Part shown: piece after piece, positions 34,958-44,215 of the stretch
Layout: each line of letters begins with the position of its first letter
Position numbering within the stretch: position 1 is the first letter of the stretch
NCBI RefSeq assembly: GCF_002947535.1
Contig: NZ_PUAP01000009.1
Location: forward strand, 1-64,000
DNA length: 64,000 nt
Reading direction: 5' to 3'
DNA from: Enterococcus mundtii
Lineage (GTDB): Bacteria > Bacillota > Bacilli > Lactobacillales > Enterococcaceae
Program-made: the position numbers and the translations under genes
The notes under the pieces: generated by a model
Told to the model about the DNA's origin: nothing
The model's database searches: none
The model's input: the letters and a program-made list of their open reading frames with translations, nothing else

Positions 34958-36127
34958 CTATTTTTTTATTTCATAAACAAATACCTTTAAATAATTTCCT
35001 TCTGGGAAAGAATCAATGGTTTGAAAATCATCAGGCAAACGATAGACACCGCTGATTTGATACTCATACTCAGCTGAGATCAATTCATCTTCGATCATTG
35101 CTTGAAATTGATCGATCGACACATTGGCTGCATTTGTCGAGGCAATCAGGATTCCTTCATCGGCTAAGATCGACAAGCTATCTTTCACTAATTCACCATA
35201 ATTTTTTGCCACGCGAAAGACTTTTTTCTTATTACGGGCAAAGCTCGGTGGGTCCAAAATGATCACATCGTAAGAGAAACCTTTGCGTTGTGCGTATTTG
35301 AAGTATTCAAAAACATCCATGACGATGATTTTATGGGCATCAGGCGCCAACCCGTTGACCTCAAATTGTTCACGAGTTTTTTTCAAGCTTCGCTTTGCTA
35401 GATCGACACTTGTGGTTTCTGTTGCCCCGCCCATAGCAGCAGCTACAGAAAAAGCACCTGTATAGCTAAACATGTTCAGTACTGATTTTCCTAAAGCCAA
35501 GCCATCGATCAATGCCCCTCTGACTTCTTTTTGGTCAAGGAAAATCCCGGTCATCAGACCTTCATTCAAATAAGTGGCATACGTCACTCCATTTTCTTGG
35601 ACAAGTAAAGGTTCTTTCGCCTCTTCACCAGTCACATGCTGACTCTCCGGTAATCTAGTCGTTTCAAATCGGATTTTTTCGTAGATTCCGATAATCTCAG
35701 GATAAGCAGCTTGAAAAGCTTTTAGTAAAACTTCACGAGCCAAATATAAGGTTTCATTGTACCAAGAAAAGACAGCAAAACTATCATAGTAATCGATGAT
35801 CAATCCACCGATGCCATCTCCTTCTCCGTTGAACAAACGAAAAGCTGTTGTCTGCTCGTCATTAAAATAGCTTGTCCTTTTTTCTTTAGCTGTCAGAAAT
35901 TTTAGTTCAAAGAACGATTGATCAAATGGTTCATCCTTGTGACTTAGTATCCAACCAATCCCTTTGTTCTGTTTCCCTAAATAGCCTTTTCCTAAAAATT
36001 TACCTTGTGGATCAACTAATTCTACCCATTCTGTCGTTTTTTTCATTTGGACGAGATCCTCTTCTTGGATCAATGGATAGCCTTTTAAAAATTTCTTGAC
36101 TGCTCTTTTTTTTATTGTTATTTTCAT
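34958..36127 (-). CDS. RlmI-like class I rRNA (cytosine-C5) methyltransferase
   Basis: A 389-residue SAM-dependent enzyme: N-terminal PUA domain (about 1-75, KITIKKRAVKKFLKGYPLIQ), a middle EEHxx-like linker, and a Rossmann methyltransferase with SVLNMFSYTGAFSVAAAMGGA (motif I), DVFEYFK and the catalytic-region motif VIILDPPSFARNKK. Layout equals E. coli RlmI and B. subtilis YwbD, which modify 23S rRNA; exact target base not read from sequence. CAGGTGAG ribosome site. Confidence 0.92.
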   Translation of the reverse strand: MKITIKKRAVKKFLKGYPLIQEEDLVQMKKTTEWVELVDPQGKFLGKGYLGKQNKGIGWILSHKDEPFDQSFFELKFLTAKEKRTSYFNDEQTTAFRLFNGEGDGIGGLIIDYYDSFAVFSWYNETLYLAREVLLKAFQAAYPEIIGIYEKIRFETTRLPESQHVTGEEAKEPLLVQENGVTYATYLNEGLMTGIFLDQKEVRGALIDGLALGKSVLNMFSYTGAFSVAAAMGGATETTSVDLAKRSLKKTREQFEVNGLAPDAHKIIVMDVFEYFKYAQRKGFSYDVIILDPPSFARNKKKVFRVAKNYGELVKDSLSILADEGILIASTNAANVSIDQFQAMIEDELISAEYEYQISGVYRLPDDFQTIDSFPEGNYLKVFVYEIKK

Positions 36128-36567
36128 TGGCTCACCTGCTTTTTCATTGTCCCTTTTAGTATAACAAAAAACACGCGTCTTGTCTTAGAGATTCCCTGTC
36201 TTATAGGTAGTTTACCTTAGAAAAGAGTTTAGAAAAAAGGCCACTTATCTCCCCTAAAATTGAATAAACCGTGTTTCAGAAGTAGTACCTTTGGAAATAA
36301 TCATGAAGCCCTGATAATTTAAAGAATAATTTCCGGTTTTCCATGATGCGTTCTCGGTACTGAGCACTTCTGTCACAGTCTCTCTTCATGTGTAGATTTT
36401 TGTACAAAACTCAGCGATCTTAAAGAAAATCTTAATCTATCAAGCTGAATTGGCACTTTCAATTGACACTATTTTGGTCTACTAGTAAAATGGTTAGGAG
36501 TATGTGAGTCGTGAGTATGTTTCATGTCACTCTTTTTTTATGTAAGAGTGCAGAAAGGAAGATTAAT
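36128..36567. other. Intergenic, about 440 bases, ltaS promoter and leader
   Basis: Spacer between divergent genes. A strong promoter lies at 36463-36491. The rest (36180-36460) is AT-rich with a few short inverted repeats and no recognised gene or riboswitch. Confidence 0.5.
36463..36491 (+). promoter_or_regulatory. ltaS promoter
   Basis: TTGACA (36463-36468), 17 bases, TAAAAT (36486-36491); near-consensus housekeeping promoter about 75 bases ahead of the ltaS start. Confidence 0.7.
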
Positions 36568-38715
36568 TTGAAAATAAAAACACCCGCTTTTTTAAATAAA
36601 AGGCTCGGATTTTTTTCTTTACTAGCAGTTTTGTTATGGGTCAAAACGATTGCTACTTATCTATTTGATTTCCATTTAGGGATCGATAGTGGGATCCAAT
36701 ATTTTATCTTGTTCATCAATCCAATTGCAACGACTATCCTTCTTTTAGGGATTGCCTTATATGTTAGACGGACGAAAGCAGCGTATATCACGATGCTGGT
36801 CATCTATTTCTTGTTGACCTTGCTCTTATTTTCTAACATCATCTATTATCGTGAGTTCACTGATTTTATTACGATCAACGCGATCCTAGGCGCAGGAAAA
36901 GTCGCAAGTGGTTTAGGCGAAAGTGCCTTACGGTTATTCCGTCCTTACGATGTTCTTTATTGGATCGATATCATTTTGATCGTGGCACTTTTAGCAACGA
37001 AAAAAATCAAAATGGACACACGTCCTGTACGCGCTCGAATGGCGTTTGCCTTTACTACCTTAGCAGTGATGATCTTTTCAGGAAATCTCTTTTTAGCTGA
37101 AGCAGATCGTCCAGAGTTATTGACACGTACATTCTCTCGTGATTATTTAGTTAAATATCTTGGACTGAACGCGTTCATGGTGTACGACGGTATACAAACC
37201 TACCAAACAAACCAAGTACGAGCTGAGGCAAGCCCAAATGATATGAAAGAAGTAGCGACTTACGTCAAAGAACATTATGCTCAACCAAACCAAGATCTCT
37301 ACGGATTAGCTGAAGGTAAGAATGTCATCTATATCCATTTAGAAAGCTTACAACAATTTGTGATCGATTATAAACTGAAAGACGAAAATGGCGTAGAACA
37401 TGAAGTAACGCCTTTCTTGAATAGTTTATTCCACAGTAATGAAACATTTAGTTTTGACAATTTCTTCCATCAAGTAAAAGCTGGAAAAACAAGTGATGCA
37501 GAAACATTGATGGAAAATTCATTATTCGGTTTGAACCAAGGATCGTTGTTCACTCAACTTGGTGGTAAAAATACTTTCCAAGCGGCACCAAATATTTTAA
37601 AACAAACAAAAGGATACACTAGTGCAGCATTCCATGGGAATGCTGGTACATTCTGGAACCGTAATGAAACATACAAGAGTTTTGGTTATGATTACTTCTT
37701 TGATGCTTCATACTATGATGTGAATGACGATAACTCATTCCAATACGGTTTACATGACAAACCATTCTTTGAACAATCCGTCCAATATTTAGAGCGGATG
37801 CAACAACCCTTCTACTCAAAATTCATTGCGGTATCGAATCACTTCCCTTATTCAAAATTCACGAATGAGGAAGCTGGATTCCCGGTTGCAAATACGAACG
37901 ATGAAACAATCAATGGTTACTTTGCGACAGCTAACTATTTAGACACAGCGGTAGAAGAATTCTTCAACTACTTAAAAGCAAGTGGCTTGTATGAAAACTC
38001 AGTCATCGTCTTATACGGTGACCACTATGGTATCTCTAATACAAGAAACAGATCTTTAGCTGAATTAGTTGGTAAAACAAGTTCGACATGGACAAACTTT
38101 GACAATGCAGCGATGCAACGAGTACCATATATGATCCATATCCCTGGACAAACAAAAGGCGGAATCAATCATACGTATGGTGGTCAAGTGGATGCTTTAC
38201 CGACATTGCTTCATTTGCTAGGTGTTGATTCAAAAAATTATATCCAATTAGGTCAGGATCTCTTCTCTCCTGATAATAATCAGTTAGTCGCTTTCCGTGA
38301 TGGTGACTTCGTTTCACCTAAGTACACCTATTATGGTGGAGCTGTCTACGATACTCAAACAGGCGAAGTACTATCCGATATGACCGAAGAACAACAAGCA
38401 GAAGTCACTGCCTTACGTGAAGCAGTCAGCAAGCAACTCGCTGTTTCAGACCAGATCAACAATGGCGATCTACTTCGTTTCTATACAGAAAGTGGGTTAG
38501 AACCACTTGATACTTCTACGTTTGATTACAAAAATGGCTTACAACATCTGAGTGATGCTGAGCGTTCACTCGGTGATAAATCAACAAGTGTCTTCAGTGA
38601 GAACAACAATCAAACGACACAAAATCTTTACGAAACAAAAACGTTCCAAGATATCCATGGTATTCCTGCTGAGGAACCTACGGATAGTGAAGGTTCAGTG
38701 GAAAATAACCAATGA
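36568..38715 (+). CDS. ltaS: Lipoteichoic acid synthase
   Basis: A 715-residue membrane enzyme that polymerises glycerophosphate from phosphatidylglycerol onto the LTA anchor. Five N-terminal helices (about 10-210) precede an extracellular sulfatase-like domain with the nucleophile Thr in GKTSDAETLMENSL, HLESLQQF (metal Glu) and YGDHYGIS (metal Asp/His). I chose TTG 36568 with AAGGAAG upstream: MKIKTPAFLNKRLGFF begins like other LtaS proteins, whereas the 19-residue extension does not. The acidic tail after about residue 660 is longer than in S. aureus. Confidence 0.94.
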   Translation: MKIKTPAFLNKRLGFFSLLAVLLWVKTIATYLFDFHLGIDSGIQYFILFINPIATTILLLGIALYVRRTKAAYITMLVIYFLLTLLLFSNIIYYREFTDFITINAILGAGKVASGLGESALRLFRPYDVLYWIDIILIVALLATKKIKMDTRPVRARMAFAFTTLAVMIFSGNLFLAEADRPELLTRTFSRDYLVKYLGLNAFMVYDGIQTYQTNQVRAEASPNDMKEVATYVKEHYAQPNQDLYGLAEGKNVIYIHLESLQQFVIDYKLKDENGVEHEVTPFLNSLFHSNETFSFDNFFHQVKAGKTSDAETLMENSLFGLNQGSLFTQLGGKNTFQAAPNILKQTKGYTSAAFHGNAGTFWNRNETYKSFGYDYFFDASYYDVNDDNSFQYGLHDKPFFEQSVQYLERMQQPFYSKFIAVSNHFPYSKFTNEEAGFPVANTNDETINGYFATANYLDTAVEEFFNYLKASGLYENSVIVLYGDHYGISNTRNRSLAELVGKTSSTWTNFDNAAMQRVPYMIHIPGQTKGGINHTYGGQVDALPTLLHLLGVDSKNYIQLGQDLFSPDNNQLVAFRDGDFVSPKYTYYGGAVYDTQTGEVLSDMTEEQQAEVTALREAVSKQLAVSDQINNGDLLRFYTESGLEPLDTSTFDYKNGLQHLSDAERSLGDKSTSVFSENNNQTTQNLYETKTFQDIHGIPAEEPTDSEGSVENNQ

Positions 38716-39209
38716 ACAACCTGAGAACAAGTAACTGATGTTATCACTCAACGAACAGCACTCGAGGAAAGCCTTTCTTCGAGTGCTTTTTTTTGATTAA
38801 AAAATAGAGAGGCAAATAAACTTGCTTACTCTTATTCAATGCTTCTCATATTTCCAACATCATTGGACGATCATAGAGTTGATGATAACCATAAATCCTT
38901 CGATAACTCCTAGGCTTCCTCATACAAACTTCTAAGTCTGAAACGATCAAGAACCTAATCAAATCAGGTCTATTTTGCCGCCTCACTTCTCGTTCATTCA
39001 TCTTTACATGGATACATTTCCCTAGTGATTCTGACACTGAATCACACCATACGAAAAAAAATCAGATCAATTAAGAAGATTTTTCAACCCCCTTTCATGG
39101 TCCCTTCGCTTTCTCTAATTGATAGACTTCCCTTTAATTCGGTTTTTCACTAAATGATTTTCATACTTTATTCATATTCATTTTTTATACTATTCTTGAG
39201 GTGAAAAGT
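38716..39209. other. Intergenic, about 490 bases
   Basis: Begins with the ltaS terminator. A 63-codon minus-strand frame (38846-39037) has no convincing ribosome site. A weak TATACT (39186-39191) may be the -10 for the ABC genes. Nothing else recognised. Confidence 0.4.
38757..38794 (+). terminator. ltaS terminator
   Basis: AGCACTCGA (38758-38766) and TCGAGTGCT (38779-38787) form the outer stem, with GAAAG/CTTTC pairing inside, followed by T8. Confidence 0.88.
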
Positions 39210-39938
39210 ATGAATATGATCCGTTATTCTACCGCACGTTTACTTTATTACAAAAAGCAAACTTTTCTATATACTTTGTTTGCAAGCTTTTCTGCTTTTC
39301 TATTATTGATCAGCTTTAACTTATATAATCTACAAACCACTTTACACAAACAAATCCAAGATCGGGTCTTGATGTTTGACGCTTCTGATGTCAAAGAGAA
39401 TTTACCTTCATCAGAAACGCTTCAACAAGCTTATCTGATCATGATCAGTTGTATACTGGCAATGTTTGCCTTGTGTTTCTTTTTTTTCTTTTTACACTCA
39501 CTCTATCGACATCGTATGGAAATCATCAATTGGCGATTAGCGGGTCTTTCAAAACCAAAAATGTTCTTCTTTATTTTTTGGCAATCTTTGATTCCATTGG
39601 TTATGAGTTGTCTTGGCGTTCTTTTGATCGTTTTTGCTTTCCAAAATGGCTACCAAGCCCTACTCCAAAAAATCAATCTAGCTCTTTTAGATTTCTTCGA
39701 ACTACCGAATTTACCAAGTGTCTTTTCATCTGGAAATGGTTTGTCGATCTCAATTGACCAAAATAGTTTTTTTATGATCGATTTTTTTAGCGATAACTTT
39801 TTAGTAGATACCTTAAAAGGCATCGGACAGACGATCATTTGTTTAGTTAGTATTAGTACATTACTTAGTACCTGTCTTTTCATGATTTCAAATCGACTTT
39901 TAAAAAGAAAGAAGCTGATCATTGATGAACCAACATGA
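39210..39938 (+). CDS. ABC-2/FtsX-like permease, four helices
   Basis: A 242-residue membrane protein with helices near 20-42, 75-100, 125-150 and 210-232, a short loop between the first two and a longer polar loop between the last two. Topology suits a small FtsX/MacB-type permease. Substrate unknown. ATG at 39210 has GAGGTG upstream. Overlaps the next gene, whose product resembles an ABC ATPase without catalytic motifs, so the pair would form a non-canonical ABC-like complex. Confidence 0.7.
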   Translation: MNMIRYSTARLLYYKKQTFLYTLFASFSAFLLLISFNLYNLQTTLHKQIQDRVLMFDASDVKENLPSSETLQQAYLIMISCILAMFALCFFFFFLHSLYRHRMEIINWRLAGLSKPKMFFFIFWQSLIPLVMSCLGVLLIVFAFQNGYQALLQKINLALLDFFELPNLPSVFSSGNGLSISIDQNSFFMIDFFSDNFLVDTLKGIGQTIICLVSISTLLSTCLFMISNRLLKRKKLIIDEPT

Positions 39939-40437
39939 TTCACTGATATCATTTAGCGGTTTCACCGTTCTGATCGGTTCTAAAGCCGAACAGCAGGTGA
40001 TTTTCACAGAGATAAAAGCACAACTCCTTGCTTCAGAACGAACGGACCTGATGATCGTTCAAAAAAATTGGCCGTTCTTCCCTTACCTTAATTTAAAAGA
40101 ACAAGTATTTTTGGACATCCCCGAAAAACAAAAAAAAGCCAAACAGGAACAAGCGCAAGATAACCTAATGATTGATTCCTCGTTGCTAAAAAAATCAGTA
40201 AGTGAATTGAGCACGTTTGAAAGAATCAAATTGCAACTGATGCATGCGATCCTCGCCGATAAAAATAAGCTGATCATCGAAGACCCTATCGATGATTTGT
40301 CGATTATCGAGATTCAAGATCTATTGACAAATCTTTGCGATTTAGTCAACGATCATTCTTTTTCAATCTTACTATTGACTCACGATCTTTCCATTGCCGA
40401 AAGTCCATATGTCACTGATTGTAAAGAAGCTAGTTGA
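39925..40437 (+). CDS. Degenerate ABC-ATPase-like protein
   Basis: A 170-residue protein that aligns with the ABC ATPase plan but has lost key residues. FTVLIGSKAEQQVIF (13-27) stands where Walker A GxxGxGKS/T should be, with no P-loop lysine. A Q-loop-like VQKNWPFFPYLNLKEQVFL (45-63) remains. SELSTFERIKLQL (93-105) replaces LSGGQ; KLIIEDPID (115-123) replaces the Walker B hhhhDEP. The H-loop THD (152-154) is kept. It is about 50 residues shorter than usual. The ATG lies within the end of the permease gene. Either decaying or a non-hydrolysing regulatory partner. Confidence 0.72.
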   Translation: MNQHDSLISFSGFTVLIGSKAEQQVIFTEIKAQLLASERTDLMIVQKNWPFFPYLNLKEQVFLDIPEKQKKAKQEQAQDNLMIDSSLLKKSVSELSTFERIKLQLMHAILADKNKLIIEDPIDDLSIIEIQDLLTNLCDLVNDHSFSILLLTHDLSIAESPYVTDCKEAS

Positions 40438-40461
40438 CTTGTGCTTGTTGATCTCCATTAA

Positions 40462-40506
40462 AAAAACCGTTAAAACAAGAGAAACGTCTTGTTTTAACGG
40501 TTTTTG
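40462..40506. terminator. Bidirectional terminator between the ABC pair and the kinase gene
   Basis: AAAAACCGTTAAAACAAGA and TCTTGTTTTAACGGTTTTT form a perfect 19-bp stem. Confidence 0.9.
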
Positions 40507-40515
40507 TTTTAGTTA

Positions 40516-41958
40516 TCATTCAATTTCAACATCTGGCAATTTCACAGTAAAGGTTGTTCCTTTTCCTAACTCGCTTGTTACATCAAGCTTTCCTTTATGC
40601 AATCGAACTAATTGTTGAACGATCGGTAACCCTAAGCCGGATTCACCATATTTTGTATTTTTTCTAGATGGATCGACTTTGTAATAGCGATCCCATATAC
40701 TTTTCATTTGTTGTTCCGACATGCCGATACCAGTATCCGTCACTTTGATGATCGTTTCAAGATAACCTTTTTCTAAAGTGACTGTGATCGTTCCGTTTTC
40801 AGTGAATTGGATCGCATTTTGGATAATGTTGACCATGATCTGTACAAATCGATCGTAATCAGCATACACATCTAATTGTTCAGGTGCTTCTAAAATCAAT
40901 TGATTACCCGCAGCTTCTGCTTTTGCTTCCAATTGGGCGACAATATTTTTTAACGTTTCTGTCCCATCAAATTTTTTGATGACCATGCTGATTTGGTTCG
41001 TTCTGATTTTTTCATAATCTAAATTCTCATTGACTAAACGAATCAAACGTTCAGTTTCATTTTTCATCAATTTGATGGCATTTTCCCGTTGATTTTCTGG
41101 GATGGCATTATATTCTAACCCTTCCAGCAAACCATTGATGGTTGTTAATGGCGTACGCATTTCATGGGAAGCATCTGCCATGAATTGTCTTCTGCGGTTC
41201 TCTTGTTCTTCGATTTCTTCCCGTGATTCTTTCAGTGAATTGGTCATCTTGTTGAAGTCATCTGCTAATTCATCAAATTCATCTTTGTCATTCACAGGTA
41301 ATTGCACATCGAAGTTGCCATTCGTGACTTCTTTTGTCGCATTTCTCAACCGATTGATCCGTTTGACTTGGAAAGCCGCAAATGCGTAGCTTGCGATGAT
41401 TGCAATAATACTTGAAAAAATGAAGCCTTTGAAGAGATTCAAGGTGACTGATCGCACGCTATTATCGATATTTCTGGCTGGTTGGCTTACAACTAATCCT
41501 CCATAAAACTCATGATTCAAGTTGAAAGGAACCAACGCATAGGAAGTGGCTTGATTCTCTCCTGAGATATTTTTATTTGAAGTAAACTTGACTTGTCGAC
41601 CGCTTCTCAAGTTTTCCCATTGATCTGCTGTAATCGTAAAATTCAAGTAAACCCCAGCCGTTGGATAGATCACTCGCTCATATTTATCAATAAAGATAAA
41701 ATTGACATTTTGTTCGGTTAATACTTGTTCAGTCAATTCCAACGCATTTTGGAATGCTTGGTCTTGACTGAATTGAGGAAACGTATCCGCAAAGGTTTGG
41801 GTCGTTTTCTCCACCGACTCGGCATAGCCAAAAAGTTGCTGGTAATTATTTTCTTCGATCGTCTGCTTAGTCAATTGTGTAAAAGAAATACCGACGATCA
41901 AGATGATCATGGCGATCATCCCACAAAAAGCCAGTAATTGTTGGTATAAATAGCGCAT
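40516..41958 (-). CDS. Sensor histidine kinase
   Basis: A 480-residue membrane kinase: first helix about 8-30, an extracellular sensor of about 130 residues, second helix about 168-190, HAMP domain, HisKA with phosphoacceptor His in ADASHEMRTPLTTING (near residue 264), and HATPase with NIIQNAIQF and GLGLPIVQQL. The stimulus is not evident. Last gene of an operon with an SdpI-like protein and a response regulator; ATG abuts the regulator stop. Possibly the ChtS or SaeS-like kinase of enterococci, but I cannot tell which. Confidence 0.93.
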   Translation of the reverse strand: MRYLYQQLLAFCGMIAMIILIVGISFTQLTKQTIEENNYQQLFGYAESVEKTTQTFADTFPQFSQDQAFQNALELTEQVLTEQNVNFIFIDKYERVIYPTAGVYLNFTITADQWENLRSGRQVKFTSNKNISGENQATSYALVPFNLNHEFYGGLVVSQPARNIDNSVRSVTLNLFKGFIFSSIIAIIASYAFAAFQVKRINRLRNATKEVTNGNFDVQLPVNDKDEFDELADDFNKMTNSLKESREEIEEQENRRRQFMADASHEMRTPLTTINGLLEGLEYNAIPENQRENAIKLMKNETERLIRLVNENLDYEKIRTNQISMVIKKFDGTETLKNIVAQLEAKAEAAGNQLILEAPEQLDVYADYDRFVQIMVNIIQNAIQFTENGTITVTLEKGYLETIIKVTDTGIGMSEQQMKSIWDRYYKVDPSRKNTKYGESGLGLPIVQQLVRLHKGKLDVTSELGKGTTFTVKLPDVEIE

Positions 41959-42674
41959 CAGGCAACACCTGAATCATCAAATTTATAGCCAACTCCCCAA
42001 ACGGTCTGGATCACTTGTGGACCTACTTTCTCGATTTTTTGACGCAGTTTTTTGATATGGGCGTCGACGGTTCGTTCATCACCAAAATATTGATAATCCC
42101 AAACTAATTCCAATAACTGTTCTCTTGAAAATACTTGTCTTGGTTTTTTTGCTAATGTAAATAAAAGATCAAATTCTTTTGGTGTCAATCCATCGATCGG
42201 TTGGTTATTCAAGTAGGCTTCACGTGTTTTCGTATTCATCTTGAAGTGATCTGTTTGGATGTCAAAATTTTGATCAGATAATGGATTTTCTTCTTTTGTT
42301 TCGACTAATTCGCTACGACGATGTAATGCCTTCATACGTGCAATCAACGTCAAAGGACTAAAAGGTTTCGTCACATAGTCATCGGCTCCCATTTCTAAAC
42401 CGATCACTTGATCACTTTCAGAATCTCGGGCGGTCAACATGATGATTGGTACCGTACTAGAGACTTTTCGGATTTCTCGTCCGACCATCATCCCATCCAT
42501 TGTCGGAAGATTAAGATCCAACGTGACCATATCCCAATGTTGCGGATTCTCTAAAAACGCATCTAATCCTTCTTTACCGTCGTATTTGAAGGTTGCTTCC
42601 CATCCTTCATTCAAAAAAAACATCTGCATCATTTCAGATACGGATTGATTATCTTCAATCATTAAAATGTTCAT
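41958..42674 (-). CDS. OmpR-family response regulator
   Basis: A 238-residue regulator with acidic pocket IEDN, phosphoacceptor D53 in MVTLDLNLPTMDG, YVTKPFSPL lysine, and a winged-helix DNA-binding domain ending TVWGVGYKF. Partner of the downstream kinase, with stop and start codons overlapping. ATG at 42674 has GGAGGAG upstream; the gene starts within the last 20 bases of the SdpI-like gene, indicating coupled expression. Confidence 0.94.
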   Translation of the reverse strand: MNILMIEDNQSVSEMMQMFFLNEGWEATFKYDGKEGLDAFLENPQHWDMVTLDLNLPTMDGMMVGREIRKVSSTVPIIMLTARDSESDQVIGLEMGADDYVTKPFSPLTLIARMKALHRRSELVETKEENPLSDQNFDIQTDHFKMNTKTREAYLNNQPIDGLTPKEFDLLFTLAKKPRQVFSREQLLELVWDYQYFGDERTVDAHIKKLRQKIEKVGPQVIQTVWGVGYKFDDSGVA

Positions 42675-43005
42675 GCTCGTCTCCTCCATTTATCAAATCG
42701 TAAGTCTGTAATTTTTTTTCTGTTAATATAAAAATCGGCATAATTGGAAACACTAAGACCAACATTTCAATGATAAAAAAATTGGTATGTCCTGTGATTT
42801 TTAATCCATAGCCGATCAAGGACATCAATAAACCGAAAATCAAGAAATATTTTCCGCTTGTTCTTTGGGCGATCCGCCAATGTTCGTCGGATCTTGTAGC
42901 ACGTTCTGAATGATAACCATAGAAAGGTAAATTACCTTTAGAGGGTAAAATTAAAAATAAGAGCCCTATCAAGGTCAAAAAAAGACCAACTGTTAAAAAA
43001 ATCAT
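42655..43005 (-). CDS. SdpI-like membrane protein
   Basis: A 116-residue protein with three membrane helices and the SdpI/DUF C-terminal motif GNLPFYGYHSERATRSDEHWRIAQRTSGKYF (about 24-55): GYRTxxA-like plus W..AN/Q..G. In B. subtilis SdpI gives immunity to the SDP toxin and sequesters its repressor; many homologues are uncharacterised. It leads the operon for a two-component system, suggesting that the system may respond to a membrane-active peptide. ATG at 43005 follows GGAGAG. Confidence 0.8.
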   Translation of the reverse strand: MIFLTVGLFLTLIGLLFLILPSKGNLPFYGYHSERATRSDEHWRIAQRTSGKYFLIFGLLMSLIGYGLKITGHTNFFIIEMLVLVFPIMPIFILTEKKLQTYDLINGGDEHEHFND

Positions 43006-43148
43006 GATTTCACTCTCCAATCTCTGTCTATAGTATACTCTAAAATGGTTGCTGAACCAATAAGTTCAGTAATTCTTCACGAAACGTTTGTCTTTTGTTC
43101 ATTCTTTGATAAGATAAAGATATTCAAATGAAAAAAGGAGTTTTATTT

Positions 43149-43922
43149 GTGACAAACTATCAAGCAATCACATTTTTTGATCTCGATGGGACTTTATTAG
43201 ATGGACATTCTAAAATAACTCCCGAGATCGCCACAGCAATCCAAGCATTAAAAGAGAATGATATCCTACCTGTTATCGCCACTGGACGGACAGAAATGGA
43301 AATCAAACAAATCATGCGTGATGCGGGTATTACTTCCGCTGTCACAATGAATGGTTCTTGTATTAGCGTGGAGGGAGAAGAAATTTATTCTGTACGCATT
43401 TCTAAAGAAGAATGTCAAAAAATGCGTGACCATATCGAAGAGCAAGGTCATGCCCTTTGTTTTTATAATAGAGAGAATATTTGGAGTACTCACCACACAG
43501 AAACGATGAGAAAAGCTTATGGCTTTATCCATTCAGATGTTCCACCAATCGATCCTTCCGCTTTTCAGGATCATCCGATCAATATGCTGCTGATCCTTTC
43601 AGAATCAGGTGATGAATATTATCATGAACGTTTCCCAGACATGACTTTTTATCGCAATAGCCCTTATTCGATTGATACGGTCAGAAAGGGTATTTCAAAA
43701 GGCGCAGGCGTCAAACGCTTAAAAGAAACGTTACAATTGGAAAATGTTCCGACTTTTGGTTTTGGTGACGGACCGAACGATTTTGCCTTACTCGAAGCTT
43801 GCGATCACAAAATCGCGATGGGCAATGCCTATGATGAGTTAAAAGAACTTGCAACCTTCATTACGAAGAAAAATACCGAAGGCGGGATCGTCCACGCATT
43901 GAAGCATTTTGAATTGATTTGA
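43149..43922 (+). CDS. Cof-type HAD-superfamily phosphatase
   Basis: A 257-residue phosphatase. HAD motif I FFDLDGTLLDG, motif II VIATGRT, motif III lysine in RKGISKGAGV and motif IV FGDGPNDFALLE are complete, and the cap is of the Cof (IIB) type. It likely dephosphorylates sugar phosphates, flavin or other small phosphates. GTG at 43149 has AAAGGAG nine bases upstream, favoured over ATG 43128, which itself lies before that ribosome site. Confidence 0.92.
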   Translation: MTNYQAITFFDLDGTLLDGHSKITPEIATAIQALKENDILPVIATGRTEMEIKQIMRDAGITSAVTMNGSCISVEGEEIYSVRISKEECQKMRDHIEEQGHALCFYNRENIWSTHHTETMRKAYGFIHSDVPPIDPSAFQDHPINMLLILSESGDEYYHERFPDMTFYRNSPYSIDTVRKGISKGAGVKRLKETLQLENVPTFGFGDGPNDFALLEACDHKIAMGNAYDELKELATFITKKNTEGGIVHALKHFELI

Positions 43923-44009
43923 TTGTGGAACTGCTTAAACATGACAAAACGAAATAGCCGTCACTTTAACAGAGGACGACTATTTCTACTATACCGAATG
44001 AAATTTTTG

Positions 44010-44062
44010 GCGCCGTTTTTAGCGGCGCTTTCCAAAGGGACTGTTCACGCAGTTCCTTTTTT
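44010..44062 (+). terminator. Hairpins after the HAD gene
   Basis: A GC-rich hairpin GCGCCG (44010-44015)/CGGCGC (44023-44028) and then AAAGGGACTG/CAGTTCCTTT (44034-44059) with T6. The second is the likely terminator. Confidence 0.75.
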
Positions 44063-44215
44063 ATTGTTAATCTCGCCCAAGACTGAGGATTCAGACATCG
44101 CCACTAAGTCCATGAGTAGAAAATTTTATCTACTCAACTTCTCTAAAATGACAAATATCCACCTTTATTTTACTATCTCTCACCCGCGGCTAAAAACCGA
44201 ATCCTTGTTTTGATA

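Noticed and set aside
38846-39037. 63-codon minus-strand frame between ltaS and the ABC permease
   Set aside because: No ribosome site and no family resemblance; chance frame.
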